A program made the position numbers and the translations under genes. DNA of 64,000 bases from SUG1106 sp051883095. GTDB taxonomy: Bacteria > Bacillota > Clostridia > Peptostreptococcales > Anaerovoracaceae. Location: contig JBJETB010000022.1 in assembly GCA_051883095.1 (NCBI GenBank), forward strand, positions 1 to 64,000. Reading direction: 5' to 3'. The notes below the pieces were generated by a model. That model was not told the DNA's origin. It saw only the letters and a list, made by a program, of their open reading frames with translations, and made no database searches. Each line of letters opens with the position of its first letter. Positions within the stretch are counted from its first letter, which is position 1. Below are positions 51,969 through 60,050 of the stretch, one piece after another.

Positions 51969-52129
51969 TTGACTTTTCCAAAATTTAGGTATAAAATAAA
52001 AGTATCAGTTGGATAACTGGTGATTTATTATTGTACCTGGATAGGTTCTGGAAAGTATGGAATTCTTAATTATGAAGAGAGATATTATTTGTATTTCAGA
52101 GCCGACTCTATCTTGATGTCGGTTTTTTT
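51969..52129 (+). ncRNA. promoter plus terminator: short leader RNA or attenuator
   Basis: TTGACT (51969-51974) and TAAAAT (51992-51997), 17 bp apart, form a promoter. About 100 bp further, CCGAC (52102-52106) pairs with GTCGG (52118-52122) and is followed by seven T residues. Transcription would end there, making an RNA of roughly 125 nt before the gene at 52172. Near its start ATCAGTT/AACTGGTGAT can fold into another hairpin. It matches no RNA family known to the annotator. Confidence 0.5.
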
Positions 52130-52171
52130 ATTTTCCAGACAATCCCATTGTAACTTTTAGGAGGAAAAGAA

Positions 52172-53581
52172 ATGGAAAACAGCATCATTATCAGATTCGA
52201 ACAAGCAAACAAACAGACAGTTGGAGAAATTACTAAAATTGTAGGTCTTGTTAAGGCAAAATCTTTAGTATCAATTATTGACAGCTTAAATCTTGAAGCG
52301 AACCCAAGATCTTCGGCAACGGGAAATGTTACGGAGGCCATTCAAGAGACTATCCGTACCGCACCAACACTTATGCCATTTAAGACAAAAGGCATTCTTC
52401 TCGCCTCATCGGATTATGAAGAGTTAGAAAGGGATCGAATTAAAATTACTCCTCAGAATGAAGAAATTGAAGGAATTCTAGACGGAGGTCATAACACACT
52501 TGCAGTAGGACTGTATATATTAGAAAGAGCTTTAACGAATGAAGGACTAGCTTTACCAAAAGGTAAGAAAACTTGGAATGATTTTAAGGAATTATGGAAT
52601 GAGTATAGAGAACTAGTAAGCATATACCTTGACACTGTAAGAAATAATGATTCATTCTCAATAAGTGAGCAGCTCAATTTCTATATTCCAGTGGAGTTAT
52701 TAGTCCCAAGAGATATGAGCGATGAAATATGTATGGCAACATTTAGAAATGAGCTTTTTGATATTTGTGAGGCAAGGAATAATAACGTAGAATTACAGAC
52801 TTCAGCAAAAGCAAATCAAAAAGGATATTTTGATGACTTTAAGACATTAATGAAAAAAAGAAATAGTTCAATTGCGTCACGTGTAGAATGGAAAACAAAT
52901 GATGGCGGTGAGATTAAAGCACAAGATCTAGTTGCTTTAGCTTGGATACCGCTCAACCTTGTAGAGAACATTAATGATGCAGATGGAAAAAGCATTGAGC
53001 CAATCGCTGCAAACAAACTTTATAGTGGGAAAGGAAGTTGCTTAAAGCATTATGAAAAGTTTATGAGTTCACCTGATGTTACCTTGAACCAGTCAGAAGA
53101 TTATCGTGCGGAAATTAAAAATTCAGAAGTAATTTCTGCATTAGAAATTGCGGTTCAATTACCTGAACTATATGATGCTATTTATGAAAAATTTCCGGAA
53201 TACTATAATTCCACTGGGGGAAGTTATGGAAGAATAATTGCGGTAAAGAAATTGAATGATAAGAGAAAAAATTTAAAGTCACCATTTACTGGTAGAAAGA
53301 TTTCGACAATGAGTCCGGATGGATTTATTATTCCACTTGTTTATGGTCTTCAGGCTCTTCTTGACAGAACTGTTAATGCTGATGGTACAGCAAGAATTCA
53401 TTGGAAAAACGATCTTGATCCAATGACATTCTTAAACGATAATTTGGAGAAAATCGTAGGCAGATATAAAGATATTCTTCCTCTTTGTGATTATGATCCA
53501 CAGAAAGTGGGTAAAGCTTCTGCTAGCTACACTCAAGCAATAGATACTTTTAAGATGGCTTATGCAGGCTTATTGGATTAA
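52172..53581 (+). CDS. DGQHR/AIPR-like protein, possible phage-defence gene
   Basis: A 469-aa soluble protein of uncertain family. The segment EGILDGGHNTLAVGLYIL (about residues 107-124) resembles the DGQHR motif of DndB-like proteins and the matching region of abortive-infection AIPR proteins; the remainder is alpha/beta without a recognised motif. AGGAGG precedes the ATG. It stands at the right end of the mobilizable element, just before att copy B, a usual place for cargo, and behind a possible attenuator. A defence function is inferred from these points only. Confidence 0.5.
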   Translation: MENSIIIRFEQANKQTVGEITKIVGLVKAKSLVSIIDSLNLEANPRSSATGNVTEAIQETIRTAPTLMPFKTKGILLASSDYEELERDRIKITPQNEEIEGILDGGHNTLAVGLYILERALTNEGLALPKGKKTWNDFKELWNEYRELVSIYLDTVRNNDSFSISEQLNFYIPVELLVPRDMSDEICMATFRNELFDICEARNNNVELQTSAKANQKGYFDDFKTLMKKRNSSIASRVEWKTNDGGEIKAQDLVALAWIPLNLVENINDADGKSIEPIAANKLYSGKGSCLKHYEKFMSSPDVTLNQSEDYRAEIKNSEVISALEIAVQLPELYDAIYEKFPEYYNSTGGSYGRIIAVKKLNDKRKNLKSPFTGRKISTMSPDGFIIPLVYGLQALLDRTVNADGTARIHWKNDLDPMTFLNDNLEKIVGRYKDILPLCDYDPQKVGKASASYTQAIDTFKMAYAGLLD

Positions 53582-53922
53582 TATAATAACCCTGCTTCTT
53601 CTGGAAGGTCATTATAAAGGTGAAGCATTAGTCGCTCAATGATGATTACTGAGCATGTTTTCTTGCGGAAGCAATTGCTCAGAGATCTAAAAAATAAATG
53701 GGAAACTATCGTAGATAAGAAAACTGTATATTGTTATTCTTATTGCTATACAATTTCACAGTATATATAAACATGTATGAAATGGGATAGTAGCCGTGAG
53801 TGTTTTCAAGTTATAAACTCACTGCTAACAGTGATATGGCGAAATCCACTAATTCAACCATATCCGGTTATCAAAGCGTTAATTTCAATTACCAAAGAGG
53901 TAACTGCATTTTCAAATGAAAG

Positions 53923-54063
53923 TACATTGTACCTGACGCACATTTCACGCATCGAGGCTTAGAAAACGAAATCAAACAGGCGAAACCGTTCAATAACGAA
54001 CTGCACGGTAACCTGAAATCATTGGCATTGAGCCTGTTCGAAAAAAAGAAAATTGAGTGGTAA
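53923..54063 (+). pseudogene. coding remnant ending at att copy B
   Basis: After a stop, an open frame without a start codon runs 46 codons (YIVPDAHFTHRGLENE... to ...LFEKKKIEW) and stops at TAA 54061-54063. The composition looks coding. Its last codons, ATT GAG TGG, are the same as those of guaA (TIEWE) and form the start of att copy B. It may be a gene end carried with an attachment site. The rest of the gap 53582-54258 shows no supportable gene; an apparent 61-codon ORF at 53777 overlaps this in another frame and is not believed. Confidence 0.4.
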
Positions 54064-54106
54064 TAACTGAAAAAAGCTAAATCCCTTGGAATTCCAAGGG
54101 ATTTAT
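54053..54106 (+). repeat. att-like copy B
   Basis: ATTGAGTGG and TAATAA are followed by CCCTTGGAATTCCAAGGG (54083-54100), as in site A; the 15 bp between differ. It marks the boundary between the mobilizable element and the Abi_2 cassette. Confidence 0.75.
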
Positions 54107-54258
54107 TATGTAATGGGCCAATTTCGGGTAAAGTTTATTATAGATGGAATTGCTTTGCGGAGGATTAGTTGGTATAATAATTTTGGGCATGAAATGGCTG
54201 TAACAATGCCTGATAGTGTGTATTATTTTTAACCTCTATTTAAAAGAAGGAGCCTGAA

Positions 54259-55209
54259 TTGAAAGAAAAACTTACGGTAGAACAACAAATTCAACATATG
54301 AAATCAAAGGGTGTTCAGTTTAATATTGTTTCTGAAGAAGAAGCGATTTCGTATCTTACAAACAATACCTACTATTTCAAGATAAAAGCGTATGCTAAGA
54401 ACTACGATAAGTATAGAACTACTGAAAAAGCAGGGCAATATGTAAATCTTGAGTTTGCATACTTAAAGGATTTGGCAATCATCGATATGCTTTTAAGACA
54501 CTATATACTGAAGACTTCCGTGGATCTGGAGCATACAATGAAAACGAGATTCCTGAGGGATTTTAATAATTCAGAAGATGATGGGTATCATCTGGTTCAG
54601 ATGTTTTTAGATGAGAATCCATCCATCTTGGATGATATCAAGAGAAAAAAGGAAAACTCCTATACCAAGGATCTTTCGAATAAACTGCTTACGGATGGAT
54701 TTGCAATTTGGAATATCATCGAGTTATTGTCGTTGAAGGATTTTCTCATGTTATATCAGAGATTTTATATGGAATATCCCAATGCACGAACCGGCCATGA
54801 TTTGTACTATCCGATGCAGGGCGTACGAAAGCTGAGAAATGCTGCTGCGCACAGCAACTGTCTGATAAATACTTTAAAAAGACCTTACTCCGGACAAGTC
54901 CGTTATAACAGCAAGGTTGATGCATTTGTGAAGAACATAGGCAGTATTGATAAAAAGAGCCGAAGCAGCAACATGTCCAATCAGGTAGTTTATGATTTTG
55001 TGACGATGCTGTACCTGGTGGATGAGATAACAGAAAGTATGGGGATGAAGGAGCAGACTATCAAAGAACTTTATGATCTAGTTCATGGACGGATGGTTAA
55101 GCATGCTGATTACTATAAAAAGGAGAGCGCAATCTGCAGTACCTATAATTTCATCAAAAAAATAGTTGATTTTTTGTATGAGAAAACGTATACTAATAGG
55201 GTAATATAA
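54259..55209 (+). CDS. Abi_2-family abortive infection protein (AbiD/AbiF type)
   Basis: A 316-aa protein of the Abi_2 family, which stops phage spread by killing or arresting infected cells. It opens LTVEQQIQHMKSKGVQFNIVSEEEAISYLTNNTYYFKIKAY, the family pattern, and has the HEPN-type RNase motif R-N-x3-H in RKLRNAAAHSN (about 192-202). The TTG start is preceded by AAGGAGCC. A promoter TTGCTT (54150-54155)/TATAAT (54173-54178) with a 17-bp spacer lies upstream. It is the main gene of the second cassette, directly after att copy B. Confidence 0.88.
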   Translation: MKEKLTVEQQIQHMKSKGVQFNIVSEEEAISYLTNNTYYFKIKAYAKNYDKYRTTEKAGQYVNLEFAYLKDLAIIDMLLRHYILKTSVDLEHTMKTRFLRDFNNSEDDGYHLVQMFLDENPSILDDIKRKKENSYTKDLSNKLLTDGFAIWNIIELLSLKDFLMLYQRFYMEYPNARTGHDLYYPMQGVRKLRNAAAHSNCLINTLKRPYSGQVRYNSKVDAFVKNIGSIDKKSRSSNMSNQVVYDFVTMLYLVDEITESMGMKEQTIKELYDLVHGRMVKHADYYKKESAICSTYNFIKKIVDFLYEKTYTNRVI

Positions 55210-55314
55210 AAACAGTTCATGTTTTAGTCGAGGGGGCATCCGTGCTATCTCGACTTTTTCGTTTTTTGGAAGTAAATTTTGGCTATTTATAATAGGGTTA
55301 GATGGAGAAAAAAT

Positions 55315-56094
55315 ATGAAGTTACTACATGAGTGGCTTGAAAAAGTAATGTTTCCAATTTCTGATTTATTATTTTATCTGATATTTATATGTATTGGAGC
55401 CGTATTAGTGATAATAATGTGTACAATCCTAGGGAAAGTTCTTGATAAAAAGAAGAATGTAGAAATCACAGCCCATGTTTCAGAACGACATCCCAAATTA
55501 AATATTATCCAAGGGATGATGTTATTATGTATAATGGTAGCAGTAGGTATCACTGCGATATATTATGGATTAAGTTATTTACTGCAAGGAATAGTCATAT
55601 TACTTACCAAGCTAGGAGAAGAAGTATCTAAAATGGATGCAGTAGTAATTGTGGCACTAATTACTGGGGCTGTTTCAATTATAGGTGTAATCATTAGTTC
55701 TATTGTTGCAAAAGTATATGACTATAGAAAAAATAGGCAAGAATACTTAGCAAAAAAGAGAGAAGAGCCATACGGTGAATTTGTTGAGATAGTTTATAAA
55801 GTACAACAAAACTCAAAGAAGGAAGGCAGTTATACAGAAGAAATGATGATTGAAGATTTGCTTCGGTTTTCAAGAAAGATTACTCTTTGGGGGTCACCAA
55901 ATGTTGTAAAGAAATGGGTAGAGTTTAGAGAAAATGGAGCAAAGCCAGATTCGGGAATGGATAATTTGTTTCTTATGGAAGAAATAATGAATGAGATGAG
56001 AAAAGATTTAGGCCTCAAAAAAGTAAAAAAAGGGAATCTGCTAGCATTCTTCGTAAATGACATAAAAGAGGTTATGAAGAAAGTAAAAAAGTGA
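55315..56094 (+). CDS. membrane protein of unknown function
   Basis: A 259-aa protein with three hydrophobic segments (about residues 15-38, 62-90 and 110-130), then a cytosolic domain that begins RKNRQEYLAKKREEPYGEFVEIVYKV and ends in a basic tail. The third span plus following helix (VVIVALITGAVSIIGVIISSIVAK) is a pattern seen in many uncharacterised island proteins. GGAG lies 9 bp before the ATG at 55315. With the Abi_2 gene it makes up the cassette between att copies B and C. Function not recognised. Confidence 0.7.
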   Translation: MKLLHEWLEKVMFPISDLLFYLIFICIGAVLVIIMCTILGKVLDKKKNVEITAHVSERHPKLNIIQGMMLLCIMVAVGITAIYYGLSYLLQGIVILLTKLGEEVSKMDAVVIVALITGAVSIIGVIISSIVAKVYDYRKNRQEYLAKKREEPYGEFVEIVYKVQQNSKKEGSYTEEMMIEDLLRFSRKITLWGSPNVVKKWVEFRENGAKPDSGMDNLFLMEEIMNEMRKDLGLKKVKKGNLLAFFVNDIKEVMKKVKK

Positions 56095-56116
56095 AATTTG
56101 CTCTGACTTTTATTCT

Positions 56117-56141
56117 GAGTACACTTTGAGTACAAAAATCA
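56117..56141 (+). repeat. candidate integrase arm-type sites, inner right
   Basis: GAGTACA at 56117-56123 and 56128-56134, 11 bp apart; TTGAGTACAAAAATCA (56126-56141) is identical to 46317-46332. It lies about 100 bp before att copy C. Confidence 0.6.
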
Positions 56142-56236
56142 TGTCAGATAGAATTATCTGAATGAATCTGAATAATTCTGTCACGAGATACCGTGATTTC
56201 ACAGCATGCTAGAATGCAGCAAAAGTTGCGAAAGTA

Positions 56237-56290
56237 GAGTGGGAATAAAAAAGAAAATGACGAAACCCCTTGGAATTCCAAGGGATTTTG
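56237..56290 (+). repeat. att-like copy C
   Basis: GAGTGGGAATAA (56237-56248) is followed by CCCCTTGGAATTCCAAGGG (56266-56284). An open stretch before it reads KVAKVEWE then stop, echoing the GuaA end TIEWE. It lies just beyond the 3' end of abiEii. Confidence 0.78.
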
Positions 56291-56298
56291 CGTTTCAA

Positions 56299-57195
56299 TC
56301 ACATCCACTTGCTATTTTCAGCAATCCAATTATCCATAAACATCTTGCCCTCTACTGCTGCTGCAAACGGTTTTGTTAAAAACGCTTTTATGGTTTTAAG
56401 TACGGTGCTGAAATCACCCGTTTTCGTATCTATCTTTCGGACAAAGGCTTTCCACTTTTTCTGCATTGCGGCGTCATCGCCAAAACCCATTACTTGTTCA
56501 AACTGTTCAAGGGTAAAGGCGTGTCCGCGGTTTTCAAAAGTCTTCTTAAGCGCTTCGGTCAACACTTTGCCATCAAAATCAAATTTGTTGGCTAGGTAAT
56601 ATATATCGTAATAGTCTTTCATGCGGCTTGAAAACTCCATCAGACTGAGAATAGCATCTATTTTCTCTGCAATAGTTGTTTCAACAGAATATGTATTTAC
56701 CGTCGGAGAATCAAAACCGGAAAGCTGTGTCGGAATTTTTCGCCTTTCCTGCTTCGGAACGATGACATCACCTACGCCGAAATCGATGCTGAACGGTGTT
56801 TTGGTGTTTTTAATGCGTGCAACCACCGATGCGCCTATTCCCGCGTACTTTTTGGCAACAGCAATAGGGGCGATATCTTTAATCTCAAAGGTAATAAAAT
56901 CGTTGCCGGTAGGTGCTGAAATGATTTCTTCTAACACGGTTTTCAACTGCTCAGGCGTGTTGGGTATTTGACGAAGCAAAAAATCCACATCAACCGTTAC
57001 TCTACTATCAAAATCAGTAAGTGAATATATGAACAAACCGCCCTTAAGGACAAGATTTTCCGCATACTTGGATTTCTCCAAACGGCGCAAAAATTCCTCT
57101 TGGCAAAATAGTTGCAGACAAAGCTGATAGCTTCTGCCGCTTTCAGCAGCCTTGTTTTTAAGTCGTGCAAGCACGGATGCAGCCAGATCAAACAT
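56299..57195 (-). CDS. abiEii: AbiEii/AbiGii-type nucleotidyltransferase toxin
   Basis: Toxin of a type IV toxin-antitoxin system; members are DNA-polymerase-beta-like nucleotidyltransferases that modify tRNA ends. The 298-aa protein shows ENLVLKGGLFIYSLTDFDSRVTVDVDFLLRQ (about 44-74) with the G-G and D-x-D residues of the fold, and VVARIKNTKTPFSIDFGVGDV further on. Its start overlaps abiEi by 8 bp, so the antitoxin is made first. The 3' end abuts att copy C. Confidence 0.9.
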   Translation of the reverse strand: MFDLAASVLARLKNKAAESGRSYQLCLQLFCQEEFLRRLEKSKYAENLVLKGGLFIYSLTDFDSRVTVDVDFLLRQIPNTPEQLKTVLEEIISAPTGNDFITFEIKDIAPIAVAKKYAGIGASVVARIKNTKTPFSIDFGVGDVIVPKQERRKIPTQLSGFDSPTVNTYSVETTIAEKIDAILSLMEFSSRMKDYYDIYYLANKFDFDGKVLTEALKKTFENRGHAFTLEQFEQVMGFGDDAAMQKKWKAFVRKIDTKTGDFSTVLKTIKAFLTKPFAAAVEGKMFMDNWIAENSKWM

Positions 57196-57793
57196 TGAGC
57201 AGTACCTCCATCAGTTCGGTAACCTTTTTGTATACGCGCAGTTTTTTTGCATACGAGGAAAGGTTGTTCAGATTTTTCTGTGTATCATTTGCATAAGCGT
57301 TAAGAGCCTTATTAAACATTTCGCTATCAAGTCTTGAACGATATTTGAAGCAATCACAGATTGTACGCTCCCGGTCATATATAGGCAGGATAACTCCTCC
57401 GAAATCATCTGTGGTTTTACCCAAATCATACAGTTCTGCCTGAATATAATAAGGTTGCAGGGCGAGAACATCCACATTCAGTTTTGTTCTCGACATGGAG
57501 CGGGGGATTGCTATCGACCACTTGCGTGGAGCAAAATCGCTGTATCCGTAATGAAAAAGTGCTGATTCAACGCAAATAATTCCTTTCGGAATGAGGGTTG
57601 CAAGAAGCTGTTCCTCGGAAACTGAAGTTTTTTCCGCAAGTTCGTAATAGCCGTGACGCACACGTTCAAGAAAACCGGCATTGCACAGATTTACAACTTC
57701 GACAGCTCTGATTCCGGCAGCCACAAAATCAGCCGATTTAGCAATACCGCCTTTATTGATAATAACTTCTTTTGCTTGCTCTCGGATGTTCAC
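57188..57793 (-). CDS. abiEi: AbiEi-type antitoxin / autorepressor
   Basis: A 201-aa protein with an N-terminal winged helix (GGIAKSADFVAAGIRAVEVVNLCNAGFLERVRHGYYELA in parts, residues about 14-53) and a C-terminal domain typical of AbiEi. In characterised systems it neutralises AbiEii indirectly and represses the operon by binding inverted repeats. Upstream at 57819-57843 there is an imperfect inverted repeat (ATATGCG then GCGTATAT) that could be its operator. It is the first gene of the leftward abiE operon. Confidence 0.88.
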   Translation of the reverse strand: MNIREQAKEVIINKGGIAKSADFVAAGIRAVEVVNLCNAGFLERVRHGYYELAEKTSVSEEQLLATLIPKGIICVESALFHYGYSDFAPRKWSIAIPRSMSRTKLNVDVLALQPYYIQAELYDLGKTTDDFGGVILPIYDRERTICDCFKYRSRLDSEMFNKALNAYANDTQKNLNNLSSYAKKLRVYKKVTELMEVLLNV

Positions 57794-57924
57794 TCACTCA
57801 CCTTCTTTTAATTAAAAATATGCGCACATAAAAAGCGTATATGTATTCGAATTTTATTTTAGCACGAAAGAAAAAACATTGCAATAAAATTTACGCACAG
57901 TTTTTATAAATTGTGTGTGAAATA

Positions 57925-58003
57925 TTGTGAGAGCAAAGAATAAATGTATAATGCTATAAAAGAATGTTGAAAAGCTGGTTAAAATGAGGGACAAAATGAT
58001 TTT
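57925..58003 (+). repeat. promoter-leader repeat, copy 1
   Basis: TTGTGA (57925-57930) and TATAAT (57947-57952), 16 bp apart, then a leader ending in GAAAAGCTGGTTAAAATG and AGGGAC just before the ATG at 57996. About 68 bp (57936-58003) are repeated with few changes at 59011-59078. Confidence 0.7.
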
Positions 58004-58869
58004 GCGTAATATTAAAAAGAAATTCGTAGCGGCAGCTCTTATATTTATGCTTACAATAACACTGTATGCCTGTGGTGCATATGAGGAAACACAGCGGAAT
58101 GCGGGGGGGTTATAACATTTTTGAAATCAAGCATTCTGAAGCGGAAATTGCTGACCTGGCAAGCCAGGACCTCACATTGGAAGAGGCTGCAGCTGCAATC
58201 AGCACGGTACAAGATGCGGTAAACTATTTGATTGCAAAAGAATACGAGGTCGCGTATTCATATAACTCTTGTATGTATTATAACGAAATAAACTGGAGCA
58301 AAACATTATCGGCGGAGTTTACCTTTAAGGAAAATGCCGGAACTTGCGGCGGCACCACCAATCTGATGAATCGGCTCCTTAAAGGTGACTATGATTCTCA
58401 GGGATATGTAAACCTGTGTCAGAGTCAAGGTGGACATATTTTCAATTATTTCGTGAAAGACGGGAAGTATTATTATTGTGATTTCATAGGACCGTCAAAG
58501 GCTCCGTTCTATGATGATGCAGAATCCAATAAGTACGGATATTTCGTACGTGAGACGACCAGCCCGGAAGAGTTCGCAAAATATTACGTGGAAAAGCATC
58601 CGGAAATGAATGACATTGAATCAGAATTCTATCTGATTGATCTTGTTTCTTATGAGCGCGATGGCAGTGATGCTGTGCCGGGAGGTTTCAGGGATGACGG
58701 AAAACTTTCACCATTAGGCAATCCATGCGGAACAATCTATTCTGATGTAATCGAAGATCACCTGAATGTACTATTCCTAAGGGAGGGATATGAAATCAGT
58801 TTCGCAAAGGCGGCACCGTTAAAGGACTGGCCACCAGAAACAAATATTCCTAAGGATAAGGTGGATTGA
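57996..58869 (+). pseudogene. transglutaminase-like lipoprotein, frameshifted at a G7 tract
   Basis: The first 38 codons encode a lipoprotein signal (KKKFVAAALIFMLTITLYAC, lipobox Cys about residue 26) and then run into a stop right after GGGGGGG (58103-58109). Loss of one G joins them to a 250-codon frame that holds a transglutaminase/papain-like triad: Cys in AGTCGGTTNLMN, His in QGGHIFNYF and Asp in YYCDFIGPSK. The joined product would be about 290 aa, exported and lipid-anchored. The second frame alone has no signal and its internal GTG/ATG starts lack ribosome-binding sites. The gene is either broken, phase-variable, or misread at the tract. Confidence 0.72.
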
Positions 58870-58999
58870 ACATTGTTGGAAGACAACGATTGCAAGGAAA
58901 GTAATGGATGGGAAGCCTGTATCTACTATTTTAAATAATGGATGAAAAATCAGTTTTACTGTGAAAAATAATGATATAATGCCCATCAGTAGTTTTCCA

Positions 59000-59078
59000 T
59001 TGTGGAAGAAAAGAATAAATGGTATAATACTACAAAAGAACGGTGAAAAGCTGGTTAAGATGGGGGATAAAATGGTTT
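59000..59078 (+). repeat. promoter-leader repeat, copy 2
   Basis: TTGTGG (59000-59005) and TATAAT (59023-59028) are 17 bp apart; the following leader repeats 57936-58003 and ends in GGGGGA (59062-59067) before the ATG at 59072. Confidence 0.75.
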
Positions 59079-59563
59079 TATATCATGGCAGCAATATGAC
59101 TGTATCAGAACCAAAGCTGGTTGAGCAGAACAGATTTTTGGACTTTGGGTATGGATTTTATACGACAACCAATAAGGAGCAGGCGGTGGGCTTTGCTGAT
59201 AAAGTGACAAAGCGCAGAAGAGAAGGCACTAGAACAGTAAGTATCTACGAGTTGGACGAAGAAAGGGCTTTTAGCCAATGTTCTTTGCTAAGATTCGATG
59301 CACCGGATGAAGCATGGCTGGATTTTGTGTACGAAAACAGAAGAGGGAATTATAGCGGTGCGGATTACGACTTTATTTACGGACCTGTGGCAAATGATGA
59401 TGTCTATACTACATTTAATTTATATGCTGCCGGAGTGCTGACAAAGGAACAGACACTCGGGGCTCTGAAAGTGAAAAAGCTTTATAATCAATTAGTCCTT
59501 ACTTCAGAAAAAGCATTAAGCTTTCTGCACTTCGCAGGCACGATAACGGAGGAAGACTTGTAA
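59072..59563 (+). CDS. DUF3990 ADP-ribosyltransferase-like protein
   Basis: A 163-aa protein that begins MVLYHGSNMTVSEPKLVEQ and continues LDFGYGFYTTTNKEQAVGFADKV, the pattern of DUF3990, a family with an ADP-ribosyltransferase-like fold (the H/Y-x-G-S and the G-x-G-F-Y-x-T segments fit an NAD-binding core). The ATG at 59072 has GGGGGA upstream; a longer reading from 58961 runs through the promoter. Two DUF3791-like genes follow at once, so a toxin with small partner proteins is plausible, but that is inference. Confidence 0.75.
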   Translation: MVLYHGSNMTVSEPKLVEQNRFLDFGYGFYTTTNKEQAVGFADKVTKRRREGTRTVSIYELDEERAFSQCSLLRFDAPDEAWLDFVYENRRGNYSGADYDFIYGPVANDDVYTTFNLYAAGVLTKEQTLGALKVKKLYNQLVLTSEKALSFLHFAGTITEEDL

Positions 59564-59802
59564 TGGAAAAGAAAAAATTTGATGCTATGCTGGTGCTGAT
59601 TGTTCCAAGAGTAATCCAGCTTATTATTGAAAGCTACCATTATGACGAAATCACTGCTGCTAAAGAGTTTTACAAGTCTAAGACGTATTCGCTTCTGGAA
59701 GAAGAAGAAACCAAGATGTGGCATCTGAGCCCGCTGACTTTATTCAATATGTTTGACGAGGAAAAGAAGACAGGAAAAATTACATTTCCGGAGGAGGCTT
59801 GA
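59563..59802 (+). CDS. DUF3791-like small protein, first copy
   Basis: A 79-aa, mainly helical protein (ARVIQLIIESYHYDEITAA-type start, here LIVPRVIQLIIESYHYDEIT, then EFYKSKTYSLLEEEETKMWHLSP). The family is of unknown function and is usually found next to DUF3990. The ATG touches the stop of the DUF3990 gene (1-bp overlap), implying coupled translation. It may be an immunity or antitoxin partner. Confidence 0.7.
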   Translation: MEKKKFDAMLVLIVPRVIQLIIESYHYDEITAAKEFYKSKTYSLLEEEETKMWHLSPLTLFNMFDEEKKTGKITFPEEA

Positions 59803-59804
59803 TT

Positions 59805-60005
59805 ATGAGCAGACAAGGAGATTTTATGATATACTGCACTGAACAGTATAAAGTGGCTAAAAACTTGACCGGCAAACAAGTGTCTGAGCTGTTCAGCGAA
59901 TATAATGTATGGGAGTATATCTATTCATGCTTTGAAGCCTTGCACACCACCGGTGCGGGTTATATTGTTAATGATATTGACATGTATATTGAGACAAGAT
60001 GTTAA
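59805..60005 (+). CDS. DUF3791-like small protein, second copy
   Basis: A 66-aa helical protein (TEQYKVAKNLTGKQVSELFSEYNVWEYIYSCFEALHTTG), related in type to DUF3791 proteins. GAGGAGG (59791-59797) supports the ATG at 59805; a second ATG at 59826 with its own GGAG is also possible. It lies directly after the first copy and is the last gene before the right end of the island. Confidence 0.68.
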   Translation: MSRQGDFMIYCTEQYKVAKNLTGKQVSELFSEYNVWEYIYSCFEALHTTGAGYIVNDIDMYIETRC

Positions 60006-60050
60006 GCCCAGTCACAACGTTTGCAGGCAAAGCCAAAACCACATTATCGT

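Noticed and set aside
53777..53962. A 61-codon ORF after the DGQHR/AIPR-like gene
   Set aside because: No ribosome-binding site, no recognisable sequence, and it overlaps a more coding-like remnant in another frame.
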